This document shows positions 1-12,993 of a DNA stretch of 64,000 nt, in pieces; the first letter of the stretch is position 1, and every line of letters begins with the position of its first letter. The notes under the pieces were generated by a model. The model was not told the DNA's origin and ran no database searches. It saw only the letters and a list, made by a program, of their open reading frames with translations. The position numbers and the translations under genes were made by a program. Source of the DNA: Trichuris trichiura (Eukaryota > Nematoda > Enoplea > Trichinellida > Trichuridae); assembly GCA_037903355.1 (NCBI GenBank), contig JBAJFE010000053.1:116906-180905 (forward strand), given 5' to 3'.

Positions 1-1516
1 AGCATAAAGCTTATTCCCTGAGTTAGGCTTAGGGGATAACCTGGCGGTAAAGGCAGAACTCCATAGTCACTTGCTTAGCAGAAAGGAACCTGCATTCCTC
101 AGACCATACGGTACATAACCGGCAAGACTCAATTTTTTGAATGAAGCTGGCAGACGTCGTACTTATTCATTACGAGAGAGTTTACTACAGAATAACGTAA
201 AGACGACCTGTAGTCTATTCATTTTTAAAAAAAATAAGATCGATTAGCCAGCATGGACACTGCACAGCCGTTTGTCTTTGGTCAGTCGTTAAACGCGTAA
301 AGATCTCATTAGCAAAAATGATTATCCATTCATTAGTTGCGATGAATGATGTCCACGTTGCCACTTTTGACACGCTGAAGAGTCAATGTTAACCGAAAGA
401 ACTTTTTGAAAAACTGATATACTAAGCTGGATAATTGTTATTTTTATTTAAGTTCACAATGACGACCAAAAATTGTTGCCAATTGTAATTTTTTTTCGAA
501 AAATAGCCTTTTAGTCTATTTGCAGGCAGGGCAAGTCAGGTTGGCTTTCGAGTTTGCCCCACTTTACGATATTTAAAAGGCGAGTTTCGCTTACCGCTCT
601 TTTGGCAAGAAAAAGCGCTGCGGCGGGCGCACCTTATACCGTTGTCAGTTTATGACGCGATTCAGAAAACAATCCATTTTTTAGAAGCAGTTTCCGTTTT
701 AACCAAGACAAGAATGAGCAAGGCAGACACGAAATAATAAGATAAACTTAAGCTTGAAAATAATAATCAATAAAAAATATACATAAATAAATATCACGCG
801 TTATGAAAGCAGTGCAGCGTGAACGACGGTTTCTTTTTTATGGTTGGGCGAGTTTCGCTTTTTGCCATATTTGCATTAAATTAAACCTGCCGCTAGTTCG
901 CATTGGAAAAACATCCTTCTTTGAGATTTAAAGGTGACGCGGTTGAACAGAAAGGAAAAGGCGGCAATAAGTGCGGAATACTTTCAAGTTAGCGTTGTCC
1001 GGTTTTTAGTTTATTTTACTTGCGTCAAATGCTGCCGGTGTTAATTTGACGCAAGTTTGAAATTTGTAGAATTCCTACGTAGTACGAGAGCAAGCAATGA
1101 ATCATTGACGCTTTGTTCGAACAGGTAAAAAGTTGGCTTAATATAAACCAGAAAATAGGGACGTGCGGACATTGTCTTCGTCCCTGTTTAAGTCACTGAA
1201 AGTCAGCAGCTTCGCAATTGCAATGAAGTCTCAAAATAAGCGGGTATGATTTTATTATTTTTAAAACCGGTATATTGCATTGCATTTATAAACATTGAAG
1301 CGCTTGGAGTAGTTATCCGCTGACACCAATTGTGTTGTTACGATTTTCAGCTTAGTAGACCACGCTGCGTCTGGAACAAACAATACCGTTCATTCTTCAG
1401 CACTCTCATTTTTTCCACAGAAAATTACCTGAGTAAAAATTAGTCTTCTCTTTACGTTTGTTAGTAATTTGTACATATCCAAGCATATTGAACATTATTT
1501 AGGTTGTTTCTTTATG
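1..1516. other. No gene recognised
   Basis: AT-rich sequence with short homopolymer runs. I see no splice-consistent coding segment, tRNA or clear repeat. It lies downstream of the kinase gene that ends at 1517 on the minus strand, so part of it may be that gene's 3' flank. Confidence 0.6.
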
Positions 1517-2650
1517 TTATTTGTTTATTTTATGTTTTTCGTCCAGCAGATTATTCCAACTAATTTTATCAGCCAACTGGACACCATGCTCGCGCATAAT
1601 AAGCGTGAGCAGTTTGTCAAGTTTCCAATAGTCGGGTAGAGCGTCATACCTAAAAGCGGTCAATTGCCGAAATTGAACGGACCGTTCCTTAATGTCCACC
1701 TAAGAGACGTGACGTAATTTGCAAACTGTTTCATTCGATAACCAACACTTGACGTCAGTTCGTTCAGCGAATAGTCAGCTTTCATTTGCTGAACTTTGCT
1801 GACGTCATTCTCTTGATACCACGGCAATTTTCCTGTAAACATTTCGATTATGACGTAGAAGAGCGACATCAAGTCGTCAGCCGCGCCGAGTTCCTAAGCA
1901 AGTTTGATAGCCTCAATAGGAATGACCATAGTTCGTGTATGGCTCACTTCGCGACGATGCGCTCTTTCGGACGCGTATAGAATGGTGCCCCGAAAACCGT
2001 TGTCTTTTCTTTGAGGTAAAAGTCGTCCGTCTTTGAATCGATACCGTTTGGTCATTCCAAAATCGATCAAATAGATCCTTCGGCATTTGTCTCCCATTCC
2101 AAAGGCAAAGTTTTCCTACAATGCATTAATTATCGTTGCCGGCATCATGCTCTCTTTATTGTACGGGTTTGATGTCGCGGTGAATGAAGTGGCATTGATG
2201 CAAGTCTCGAACAGCCGACAAGCATTGTCGTCCTATAAGGGCAACAAATCCCGGTGGTATAGGTTTCCAATTTAATTTAACTTCTATGTCGCGTATGGTA
2301 GGTCCGAGAAGTTCCATGACGATCATGTCCATGCTTTCGTTCTCCATATAGCTTATTAAGCGCGGGCAATGACGGCTGCCTGAAAGCAAAGCAACCATTT
2401 TGCGTTACGGCCAAAAACTGCCAGTTGCATACTTTCAAATGCCGCCATCACGTAAACTTCCCAAAGCAGTTCGCTAACGCCTTTTTTGTTCTTGCCGCAG
2501 CTTTGAGTCTTCACGGCGGCAACACTTTGATCTTGGACGTTTGTCACCATGAAAACCTTGCCAAATCCGCCGGCGGCTATTTCTCTTGTCTGCAAAGTAA
2601 GATGTATAGCCGAAATTGCTTCCCGCTAGCCGCTAAAAGACTTGCAACAT
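1517..2650 (-). CDS. Casein kinase 1 / tau-tubulin kinase-like protein kinase (worm type)
   Basis: Predicted Ser/Thr protein kinase of the CK1 superfamily, TTBK/worm-specific branch. Exons by my reading, in transcript order: from 2650 or further upstream to 2642, then 2589-2433, 2379-2165, 2115-1948, 1893-1700 and 1649-1517. The introns are 52, 53, 49, 54 and 50 nt, all GT-AG, and the phases keep one frame to the stop at 1517. Motifs in order: glycine loop AAGGFGKVF, lysine AAVKT, helix-C WEVYVM, catalytic HRDIKPENF, magnesium DFGM, GTILYAS, ADDLMSLFYV and GKLPW. All catalytic residues are present, so the product looks active. It is little more than a kinase domain (about 300 residues) with a short basic tail. 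The 5' end is unresolved: an open segment continues upstream of the Met at 2650 without another Met, so a further exon is likely. Substrate unknown. Confidence 0.88.
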
Positions 2651-4980
2651 TTCGTAGCGTACTTCCAAAAATGGAAGTTGCTTTGTTTTGGCGGCTAAAG
2701 GGGGGATGGCCACAAATAAACATTTACCACAAGCCACGTGTCGTTAATGAGCGTGTTAAGTGCCAGTGCTTTCGCGGGAGACATTCTGCCGGTCGTGCAT
2801 ATAGACGCCGACGTTGCTTGTTCGTCCGTACGGTAATTTATGACAAATGTGACAAGCTGACGCTGCACCGTCAACGTTTGCTTTAAAGTGGCAACGCGTA
2901 GTTTTACTTTAAAGTCTAAGCCTAAGCTTGGAGTTGACATAACTTTTTTGCTCACTCCTTATAAGAGCCTTGTTTGAGCTAACTCATTGATGGCGCCTGA
3001 TTGTACTCGCTTAGTTTGCCTAAGAGAGAAGCTCAAATGTAAGCAGCGTATCTTCAAGTAGCGTAGCTGCATTTGTTAAGCTCCCTTTTGTTCTATTATC
3101 TTTGCCACTATTGGGAACAATTGACAAGCGAAAAACCATATAAGGGTCGCAACTGTTTGCTCTGCAGTAGCTAAGTGCACAACTAGTCGGGGGCCACTTC
3201 AACCGTTCCACTGGACAAATAGGCGATCGTATAATTATACCGGTGCCAATGGCAGGGCGAAGACCCCGTCGAGCTATAACCAGCAACCATAGTGCACGTG
3301 TTCGCGTTGAACGTAGCCAATATGGGTCAAGATGGGATTCCAACGGGGCGCATGCAGTCGGTACTTTTTTTTATTCAATTGTCTCAGCAGCACGGTAACG
3401 AATAATGCGACCCCTTATTGAGTACCGTTCGGAAGGGAATAGATTCGGGCCAATATACCTCTACTGACCGCTTATTGTCCCGCTCCTACGATTACGGTAT
3501 GCATAACAATTGCAGTACCACTTATCCCATTGATCGTTTGATTTCTTTTTACGACTACTCGTGCGTGCAAAGCCGTCATGCTGCTGTCCGCCTGCTGGCG
3601 GGTCGTGAACAGTTACCAAAATATTTATGGCTTTCCAAGTGACCCCTTTTGGCGTCGTAAATTCTCCCCTTAATGCGACCTAGGACGGACGTGCCGAACT
3701 GCATCTGATTAGCTGATTATCGCTAGGGCAAAGTCGATAACACGTTGCGACTTAAGGCCATAAGTTGCGTTTGCCATTCAACGATGAAAGACGATCAGGT
3801 TTCTTCCTGTAAGCTTAACAGATCATAAACTGTATTGCCAACGCTGCTGATAATGTATGGCCTCTTCTTGCTTGCTTGACAGGAGCCCAACGTCCGATAA
3901 AGTCGTCATTTAGTTAGGGCGTATTTTCAGCACTACATAAAATAAGAAGTTTTTCAATGCTGCTGAATAACCATTTCAAAAATAGGCATTTTGTAGCCTG
4001 TTACCGTCTAAGAGTTTTTTGTCAGTGCTACCGGTCAACCAAATTGAATAGATATTGTCCAGTGTTTGATATGGGTTGTTTATCAATCCTTTTCATCGAA
4101 CTGTCATTGTTCGTTAAGCGTACATGAACTGCTGACGTACTGATTATGCTATGATTGATTTTATTTTGTTTTCTTCTTTTGAGATTATTTTTGTCCTTCC
4201 AAATTCGTAACCTTTGAATGGGTTTTCCTTAGCGATGCGCTTTGGACGCGTCGTAGGAAAAAAACTCTTAAAGTAAAGGTGATTGTTATATTGATTTTTT
4301 TTCTTGGTAATACTGTTCCATAGACGACGCCTAAATTGGTCTTTTGGACATTGCTCACTTCAGCAGCTTAATTTTAAGACATGCCATTTTTTATTCCTAC
4401 GAAATGTTGCTTAGAGGTCGTTTGGCAAATGCTAATGTTGGGAGGTCAATTTTTCAAATTGGAATCAAATGAACTGAACGACAGTTGCGGAGGTCGCCGC
4501 AAGGTCGACCTGCTCTGTCCGTCCCTTGCTCTCAAGAGACCATTGAAGCGTTTTCGTTCTCTCGTAGCGATTACGTCCCGTTGTGCCGCTTAGACGCTCC
4601 ATCTTTATTATTAATCAGCGTCTCCGGAGGGAAACGCTCCATGGCAACCGCGACCGTCCAGTCTGTTCGCACTTGAAAAGGCTACAATGGGCTCTGGTCT
4701 CCCGGGGGCATTGGCCGACGCGCATTCCATCCACGGCGGATACAATGCATCTGCCAGGCCGCGAGCAAGGCAGGCTGCCATTTTTTTCTCTTCTTTAGGC
4801 AAAAAATTTTTATTTCTTTCCGAACATCAACAAATTACAGCAGCACGGCGGACCACCGAGTCCCTGTACATATGGCAACACGAATTGGGCGGAATCGACT
4901 CTATGTTACAAAAAAAGAAAAGAAAAATCACGGGTGGGCACTCGGGAGGAAGGAAAAGCGCTGACGTGTGCATGAGAGCT
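2651..4980. other. Intergenic, no gene recognised
   Basis: Between two minus-strand genes. It may hold the 5' exon of the kinase and the 3' UTR of the LRR gene. Short open frames occur on both strands, but none shows family motifs or splice-consistent continuation. Confidence 0.5.
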
Positions 4981-7110
4981 TTAAACGATGCTGTAACCGC
5001 GCGCTTTCAGCTCGGCCAGTTGATCCAACGAAGCAACGACGACACCGCTTTCCAGTTGGGCTACAAAGTCGGACAGCCGGCTGAACTTGCCTCCTGTTCG
5101 CCTTTGAGCTATACGCGCTCTTAGCAAAGCGACCACTATTAGGCAAAGTACTATAAGCACGCAGGCAACAATGCCAAGAATGGCGCCTACAGTTGTTCCT
5201 GATGCTCTCGACCTTAGGAGAAGCTGTTGCCTTTGTTGGGCGCTAGTTGGGTCCAAGTTGAGCGTCTTCAATCGCTTGCACGATAAGTGAACAACCACGT
5301 CGTCACCATCCTCCATGGCAATGCATATGTCGTAGGCGCTGTTCGGTTGAAGATTTTGTATCGTATATGTGCGCATAATGGGTGTCACAGTGCCGGCATA
5401 CTGATGGCGGCCGGACAATTCGCTAGGTCGATAGAATATTTGAAAGACAGTGCCTCCTCCATTCTGGGCGTCCGTACCATTCCAGGTTACCGTAACTGAC
5501 GTTGCGGATACTTGAACTGGGAAAAGATGGACTTGCATTTCGGTCACATTGAGCGTTGTAGCACGCTCGCTCCGCCCTTCCGTGTTCTCCGCTCTGCATA
5601 TATAGGTTCCTTGATCCTCTTTGGTCAGGTGGTTCAACACAAGCGTTTGCCTATTAATCACGCTACGTCTTGGATGATAGACGGTCGGATCGATTGTTTG
5701 ACCATCAGCCGTTGTCCAGCGTATTTCAGGTTGCGGTATGCCAACGGCTCTACAATCGTAGGCTTGAGTGTCGCCTGGTTTTCGATTCTCCGTTGGGGCA
5801 AAAGTGTACAATATTCTTGGAGGGCAGGTCGTCGCTATTGAGCTGACATTGAGGCTGACAAATAGCTTGTACTTATGCTCAGGCGGTGAGTCGCAAAGCA
5901 TTCTTTCCGCTTCGTGATAGGTAATCCTTGATCGAGCGCTAATGCTCAAGCTCATCCATCGGATGTTGCAATCGCAGCGCAGAGGGTTACCGTACAGGCT
6001 CACCTCCTGTAAATTGTCCAAACGATCGATCACTTCTTCTTCGACAGTGGTCAAGTTGTTGTTATGCAAGAACAGGTGGCTAACCGAAGGCGTATTGACA
6101 AAGCTCAACCTGTCGACGTATCCCAAATAAGGATTGTCGTGCAATTCGACCACTAACAGTTCGGGCAGATTCTTGAAAGCCCCTCTTTCAATTAGCCGTA
6201 ATCTTTGCATGGTGCTCAAGTTGACGTCACGAAGGCGAGGTAGATTGGCAAAGTCGTCGGTGCGAACTTTGTAAATTGGATTCTGGCTCAAATTGACCGA
6301 CCTGAGAGAGCCGAGACGACGCAACGCTTGATGAGGTACAATGGTGAGCACATTTGAGCTTAGCCGAAGAGAATCCAATTTGCCAATGCCGGCGAAAGCG
6401 TTCTCGTGTACGTGGAATATCTTGTTGCGCGACAAGTCCAATGTCAGCAGTTCGCTCAACGACCGAAAGTTGTCGCTGGTCAGCATGGTCAGCTGATTTC
6501 GATTGAGCAGCAAAGTGGTCAACGTTTTCAGGCCGCTAAACCAACCGGACTGGATAAAGGCCAAACGATTGCCGGTCAGTCGAAGAGCTTCCAACTTTAG
6601 CAAACCGTGAAAAGCGTTGTCCGCAATTGAGCCTATACGATTGTCCGCTAAGCTGAGCTCTTCCAAATTGAACAATCCTCTAAAGTCGTTGCTTCTCAGT
6701 CGCCGAAGGTGGTTGAAGCTTAAGTCCAATACGCGCAAGTTGTAGACACCGTCGAAGACGTATTCCCGAAAATCTTCCGACGTCAGCGACGATATTCGAT
6801 TGTGCGATAGATCGAGATGAACCAAATCGGGCAGCCATAGTTCTTGACTGGGCAACAAGCGTATATGATTTTGACGAAGTATAAGAACTTGCGTTTCGGT
6901 TGGCAGATTTTCCGGGAAGGCTGTCAATTCGCTGTCGAAACAGTCGACGGTCTTTAGCAATTCTTGAAATCGTTCCGAATGGCGCAACTCGCATCGACAC
7001 GGCGTTGGACAATCGTCAGCCGGCCAGAGGGCTTCAACATTTGCGTAAAATATGCACAGTAGCGATAAGGCGAACTTGCTTGCGAGTCTCATTTCCACCA
7101 GCAAGACCAA
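4981..7110 (-). CDS. LRR-Ig-FN3 single-pass membrane protein, LRRN/NLRR-like
   Basis: Likely neuronal-type cell-surface adhesion or receptor protein. One uninterrupted 709-codon frame. From the N-terminus: signal peptide (Met7, at 7092, in MRLASKF gives the better start); cysteine-rich LRR-N cap (CPTPCRCE); about 12-13 leucine-rich repeats of 24 residues (LDLSHNRI, LDLSFNHL, LSLADNRI, LRLTGNRL and so on); LRR-C cap (NPLRCDCNIRWM); one Ig domain with the cysteine pair YDCRAVG / YICRAEN; one FN3 domain; a hydrophobic transmembrane segment at about residues 640-663; and a 46-residue cytoplasmic tail ending in GYSIV. Domain order and length match the vertebrate LRRN1-3 family (about 710 residues), but the assignment rests on architecture, not on an alignment. 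The lack of introns in such a long gene is notable because the neighbouring genes have many 50-nt introns. Confidence 0.9.
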   Translation of the reverse strand: MVLLVEMRLASKFALSLLCIFYANVEALWPADDCPTPCRCELRHSERFQELLKTVDCFDSELTAFPENLPTETQVLILRQNHIRLLPSQELWLPDLVHLDLSHNRISSLTSEDFREYVFDGVYNLRVLDLSFNHLRRLRSNDFRGLFNLEELSLADNRIGSIADNAFHGLLKLEALRLTGNRLAFIQSGWFSGLKTLTTLLLNRNQLTMLTSDNFRSLSELLTLDLSRNKIFHVHENAFAGIGKLDSLRLSSNVLTIVPHQALRRLGSLRSVNLSQNPIYKVRTDDFANLPRLRDVNLSTMQRLRLIERGAFKNLPELLVVELHDNPYLGYVDRLSFVNTPSVSHLFLHNNNLTTVEEEVIDRLDNLQEVSLYGNPLRCDCNIRWMSLSISARSRITYHEAERMLCDSPPEHKYKLFVSLNVSSIATTCPPRILYTFAPTENRKPGDTQAYDCRAVGIPQPEIRWTTADGQTIDPTVYHPRRSVINRQTLVLNHLTKEDQGTYICRAENTEGRSERATTLNVTEMQVHLFPVQVSATSVTVTWNGTDAQNGGGTVFQIFYRPSELSGRHQYAGTVTPIMRTYTIQNLQPNSAYDICIAMEDGDDVVVHLSCKRLKTLNLDPTSAQQRQQLLLRSRASGTTVGAILGIVACVLIVLCLIVVALLRARIAQRRTGGKFSRLSDFVAQLESGVVVASLDQLAELKARGYSIV

Positions 7111-10100
7111 TGCGGTAAATGACCAAGTTGGTTAGGCAGAGTCGCGACGTTGCTTCAACGGACCAATCATCGAGGCGACAGAATTTGTCTTGTCCAATAG
7201 GTCGACAGGTCAAGACGAACCGCGGGCTCTGTGGGAAAGCAGCGTTTAATGGGTCGTTAAGTGTTGACCGTAGCAGCGAGGAAAGTTTGTAGAACAATGT
7301 ATTCATTAAACAATCGACAGCTCGTCGATCTACTTTGCCCTTTGGTGTGCCCGTCGACCGTTAACAACAGGTGGTGATCGGTTATGGGAATTTGGTGACT
7401 CGTCGCCGCACAGTAGAGGCCATTGCTTTTCGTTAATCCTCTTTCGTAGACCAGCCGGTCAACCAGACGACCGTAGACCCCTTTCTGAGACGTTTTTGTT
7501 CCTTTCCAGCTTATCCTAGGTTAATCCGGCTCCATTGGATTGCGGCTTGTCAGGTGTTCAAATTCCGCTAGCAACGTTTACCCACTGTTGTCTTACGTTT
7601 CCATCCCATTCAAGCGCGACTGTACAGTAACCGGTTGGAGTAAAATGCATTTGCTTAATTTTTGAGTTGCGATGATCTTCCGCGGCTTTTCCCGCTTTTC
7701 CGTGTTGGTATCCGTAATTAAACGAATCCCGAAAAGCTCGGAAAGCTCTGAATTAAGTCGAGTGCATTGGTTCTGAATTTTTTCTAATAATCGCTCATCC
7801 ATCCGTAGAAGGGAATAGTTTTTGCGTTCAGAGTAACAATGCTTTCAACAAACGCGGTTGAGGGTTAAAGCCAAGCGGAAGCTTCAAAGGAAAAAGTTGA
7901 AGTAGCGTAGAAGCAACCCTTGAGACGCCTGTGGCCTTGCCGGTAAAGGGAAAGGCAGCTGTCGCCGGCCGGCGTAGGCTGTCACTTTGAATACTGATCC
8001 AGTTTCATTGAATCATTTTCCTAAGGGCAGTTGGTGACTACACGCGACTAGCCAATGGCATGTGGCCCCTTTTGGCCGAGGGATTTCGCAAACCATTTGA
8101 TCAACGCTTTTTCCTACGCCGCCTGACAAGTAGTTCGTGAAAGATCAAAGCGCCCCGAATTTGTTGAAGAAGTCCCAAGGGTGTGGCACCTACGTCGCGT
8201 CCGTGCTATGTTTGAACAAGAAACAGTGTTAGTCCATTCTGTCCTTTTTTGTCACTCATCTTGTCCACTAAGGCAATTATGTTGCATTGACGTTTTGGGT
8301 TGCGCGCCGTTCCCACGTCTGCTCGCCGGATTCCGTGCCGTCGACCATCTGTCGTCTTTTGGTCGAAAGGCGTGCGACCATTTCCCTTTTTACAATGGCT
8401 AACCCAAAATGCGACACCGTTGTCGCTTAGCGTTCCAATTGGCCCTCCGCCTTTCGACCGACCTAATCTTAGCTGTTAATCTTTTCGGCGGCCACTCTCC
8501 CACGCGCCTTTGTCGCGTCAGCGGTTGCTGCCCATTTTCCGCGTGACCGGTCATCGCCTGCTTTCTTTCGGAACCACTTATAGATAGACAAAATGTAATT
8601 GGACCGTTGCGTGCATCGAGAAAGCTTTCCAAAGGTTGGCCTACGAAAATAAGCTGATTGATAGCCATATATAGCTGAGAGAGAGAGAGAAAGAGAAGGG
8701 TTCAAGGTTGACCAGTCCTGGCGCCATGAAAACTCTCGTAATGTAAATGTGCCATCGCGATCCCGCCTTATCAACAAGCGGTCATCACGACTTCCTTCCT
8801 TATCGCTTAGATGTTAGTTTATTCAATTTTTTCACTGCCGAAATGACGACGTGCCCATTTGCCAGCGGTAGTGAACCTTGAAAGGGTTATCATAGTTTGC
8901 ATTGCGTACTACCGCTTATGGGCGCACTCGACGTGGGCATAGCGCGCCTATATTGTTCTATCCGATGCGGGTCATGTCCAAGCACTTTCCCGCTTGTCAA
9001 CGTTGGCTTGGGCGGCTTCTTTGTTCTCAATACTTTGCACATTGTTTTATGACATTTGGGACTGTACGGACGCTGGACAAGTGTCGCCATGTCCTTGGTC
9101 AAAGACTTGTCGAATAGAGCGCAGAGGTGCCGCCGAGTTTGCAACGGATCAGCCGCGGTTGACAGCGATGGCTAAACGCCAGTTGTCATAGGCTTAATCC
9201 ATCCGAATGCCAAAGCGAGTAAACCTCAATGACCTGTCGCGTCCGCTAGCATCGGCCGGCGGTTTGCTGCATTTGTAATGAATATAAATTCGGCTTCGGT
9301 TCAACTTTTTCTGAAATTTTTTCTCTTGGATAAGTTTCTTCTTTTTTTTACTAGAAGCTTTTTATTATGCTCCACTCGCGCTCGGTGGTATTAATTGAAG
9401 GGCAAACGAAAAAAGTTGTTTCGTACTTGAATTTTAACCAACGTTGCACAATGAGAACTTTTTTTTCGTGCGTTGCGTCAATCCCGAATATTCGAATTGG
9501 GTTTTTCAAGTTGGAAAATTTTATTCACGGCCGCAGCGCGACGTGCTCGGTCGGGCGAAGTAACTAATCATTCGTAACGTTTCGACTACGACGTGCTGGT
9601 GACAAATTATTTCTAACTTTTCGTGAGAACTTCTTAGCCCAATTTATCGATCACTTTGACGAGCCTTAGGCCAACTGTCATGCAAATTTTCCTAAATAGA
9701 CGTAATATATACTGTAGTTGCTTAGAGAGAGCGGCAAGCGACACCGCGCTTCTCCTTGGCGTCATCGCAGCCGATCATTTCCGATCTGTGTTGACAAGCA
9801 TTGGCTACTGAGTGTTGCTGCACCCATTGCACCGCCAAAATCGATAGGCAAAAGAATTGATGACTCAGCCACTTTGTGTCATATTTCGTTAGCGGCTCAA
9901 ATTTTGACACGTCATCATCATTAGCGATAATCGCCGATTGCCGGTTCGCTTTGCCGCGTCAGCGACCGGTTTTTAAACGGCGAAATGAGAGACGAAATCT
10001 TGGCGCCTTCTAGTGCCTCCAACGGCATTTCCATTTTTGGTAAAACTGCACCGGTTCGAATATTTCCGACAAGATAGGAACCGTTTAGTAGCTTTTACAA

Positions 10101-12993
10101 CTTTTGCGTGGGTATTAAGGGCGGCTGTACATATCTGCATGAGCTTAATCACTTCAGTTCAAGTACTAATGTTATTTAGCATATATATAAATAGGTGTTT
10201 GTCTGGCTTGACGACGAGGTGTTGAGCAACTTTGAAAAAGACGCATTGAAGAAGACCTTGGGCGTGTCGACGGGTTGATAATTTCCTATTTGAGTGACAT
10301 CACTGTAGGGTAAAGAGAGAAGATACATTGTCACCAAGAATACAGTGTTGACAAGGGGAAGGGTAGGGCACGTAGCAGCGGGGTCGTATCGGAAGTGTGC
10401 CACCGGGGGGTGCATTGCAGTTTGATTGACCCTGAATAGAACTTTCTCACACTACTGCTCAAGGTCGAGCAGATGGTCTTGTTGACGTTCCATCATCACC
10501 GTCCAACTTTAGCTTGCTATAACGGACGCCATCGCGCAACAGTCCTCCGAACTTGTTTGTTCAGGCGTGTCTTGCCTCGATGTTCTTATTTTTATGGCTA
10601 ACGGATCAGCAGGTGTACAGCTTTGCGAGAAAAGATCCGTAACTTCCCGCCATTTTCAAGCTGTACATCCAATTCTGCCGGTCGTAATTGTGCAACCACT
10701 TTGCAGACTCGTTCAGTGCTGTCTCATTTAAGAGCGTTCATTCTTAACTCTGTCGCGAATCAGTTTTTATGCGCCGTACGAAGCGTGTGATGACGTTTTT
10801 TTTCACTAAGTTGTCATACCGCCACACTTCTGTAGACATTGAAACCATCGGTGCGATGCAAGACAACGTAAACCGAAGAATGCGTTTTTTTTCATTGAGA
10901 AAAATTTCGCGACAATAGGAATGTCGGCCTTTTCAACCGACTTTGCAGTCATGTAAGAATACTTGGTCTTGAAAACGCTTTTGCGAACGAAAGCAGACGT
11001 AGTTCAATACGATTAGCAACGATAAATCAGCCGCTTTGTTTGCAATGCTTAATAACGCGAACTTATCGTATTTGAATAACTTTTGATGAGTTATGTCATC
11101 AGTAGATAGCATAGTTTTGAATTCTGGCGCGCTGGCAGAACCTGAACATCAATTGAGACAGCATTTCTATACTGTCACTCTGTGCTTTACTGTTAATTGA
11201 AAAAATTGTTATTAGCGGTGTTCATTTTTGATTACTATTTATGAAAGAGAAATTTTAAGCAAATACAACGGGTGATACGAATAAGCTTATGCTAGTGGAA
11301 GTCGCACTTCAAAGTGGCTTCTTCAACAAACCAACTGTTTCAGCGGATCTATTTTTCGGAACGATTTTTCGGCTACCCAAATACGCAAATAAATTAAAGG
11401 TGTTTGACAACTTAGGTCCTTTCAGTTGGAAAATCAGGAATACTGTAGGTGCGGCTAAAATCGCGTTTAGTTAGGCAAAATGACCGCAGTTAACCAAAAC
11501 GTAAACCTGAAATCCACATCGACTTTTAATTAAGCCGTACGCTGTCACTTCGATTAACGTAACTTGATTTTACTTCTTTCTACAGTACTCTTTTGGCCTC
11601 CGATGAAAAAAAGCTGAAAATTGGCAGCGGCAGATTTTTTCTGAATTCGATTCGCAGCGAAATTAGAGTTATTTCCGCGTAATTTTTGAAATTGAATAGT
11701 GAACAAAAAGGCGACTTTGAATGCTAGTAATAGTACGATGCGCAGTGCATAAACGATTTTCAAATCAGCAAAAATGTTCAACGCACAATCGTGAATGAAC
11801 GTTCAATTAATCTGTTAAATTTTTGCTTCCTTTTTTTACGCTGTTTGTTTAACAAATCTGTATTGATTCGTGTGAATACATTGCTGGTTGCGCGTAATGG
11901 CAAAATGCGCTTTGAAGTTTCATTCTTCTTATTATTCCGTTTGTTCTGCAAATGCCGTCATTGCATTATTTGGTTATTTGCATTAGCCGGCGATATAATG
12001 CTTTGGACGGTCATAGTGCTCGCGTTAATACAACCGCAGCATTGTAGAGGGTGAAGATTTAGCATCGTAAGTTTCGTTACGTAACGTTTGCAAGTTTAAT
12101 TTAAATGCAAATTTTTTAACACTGAATCGCTTCGTTTAACGAAAGTTTAGATGCGTAATTGTGCTTTCGGTACGCGTAGTCCGCCTTAATGCGTGGATAG
12201 GAATTTTCCGATGAAAGGATGATTCATTCTGAAAGCGCAGAAAATGTTAAGAAAATATTACGTCATAATTCTTTTTCAATCTTTAAAAATCAATTTCAAA
12301 GCCGGCGTCTAGGCTCAACTTGGTTCGCATCTGTACGGACCGCGGAAGACGATTTATTGGGAAAAAGGTTTTGAATTTAGGACTGACAGAAGTAAGCTCA
12401 ATAAGTCTGCCGTGCATATGAAGGTGCGCTTAAAGCTTTAAAGTTTTTTTGCTAGAAAAAAAATGCACTTTCAAGCACGTTGCCATTTGCGCGAGTCAGG
12501 ATGTTCTGCATCAGCTGTTTTCTAAGCAATTTATCGTTTCGCTTAATTATTTTGTTGCTTTTTGTCCTCCCTAATGTATCTTCGTACTTTTCCAACCTAC
12601 ATTGCAAGGTTTAATCGAAAGCAATAATACCTTTCAGAGCCGGCTTCTCTGTTGCAACGTGTGACGTGAAGTTTAAACATTCACTTCAACACTTTATGGG
12701 ACGCGGAGGTGCTCGCAATGCATAATGAAGTTTTTCCAACGGAAAAAAGTGTCATTTTGCGATTCAGTACGCAATTGTTCCATTGTCGTACTTGATTATC
12801 ATCATTTTTGCCTACTGTAAATATTGCTTCGCATTGCGCTTGAAATACGAGTAGATGGTTAGCTTGTGGCTGTTAATTGTTATTTTTTCTGCTTTTTAGT
12901 GGGTTTTGCATGCAGTGGCAACAGGCAGCTGCCAATCCGCAGCTGTCAAAGGCATTGAGGCGCTTTGGCATTGATTTGTCAAAGTAGTAGAGG
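7111..12993. other. Intergenic, no gene supported
   Basis: No coding gene I can support in 5.9 kb. A minus-strand open frame of 79 codons at 10176-10415 and neighbouring fragments have coding-like composition but no recognisable domain or splice chain. A short GA-rich microsatellite lies at about 8676-8698. A repeat related to the hammerhead-associated family lies at 7640-7802 and is listed separately. Confidence 0.5.
7640..7802 (+). repeat. Decayed copy of hammerhead-associated repeat, rearranged
   Basis: The right part (GAAAGCTCTGAATT, then GCATTGGTTCTGA, then CGCTCATCCATCCG) matches the repeat at 18120-18191. The left part (GGCTTTTCCCGC to TCCGTAATTAAACG) matches the sequence at 18205-18253 in inverted orientation. 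Two pieces of the same repeat are therefore joined head to head here. The CTGANGA half of the ribozyme core is missing. Confidence 0.6.

Noticed and set aside
2425..2886. 153-codon plus-strand open frame
   Set aside because: Antisense to the kinase exons, whose motifs and splice sites are convincing.
3020..3343. 107-codon minus-strand open frame
   Set aside because: No domain, no splice partner, composition like surrounding DNA.
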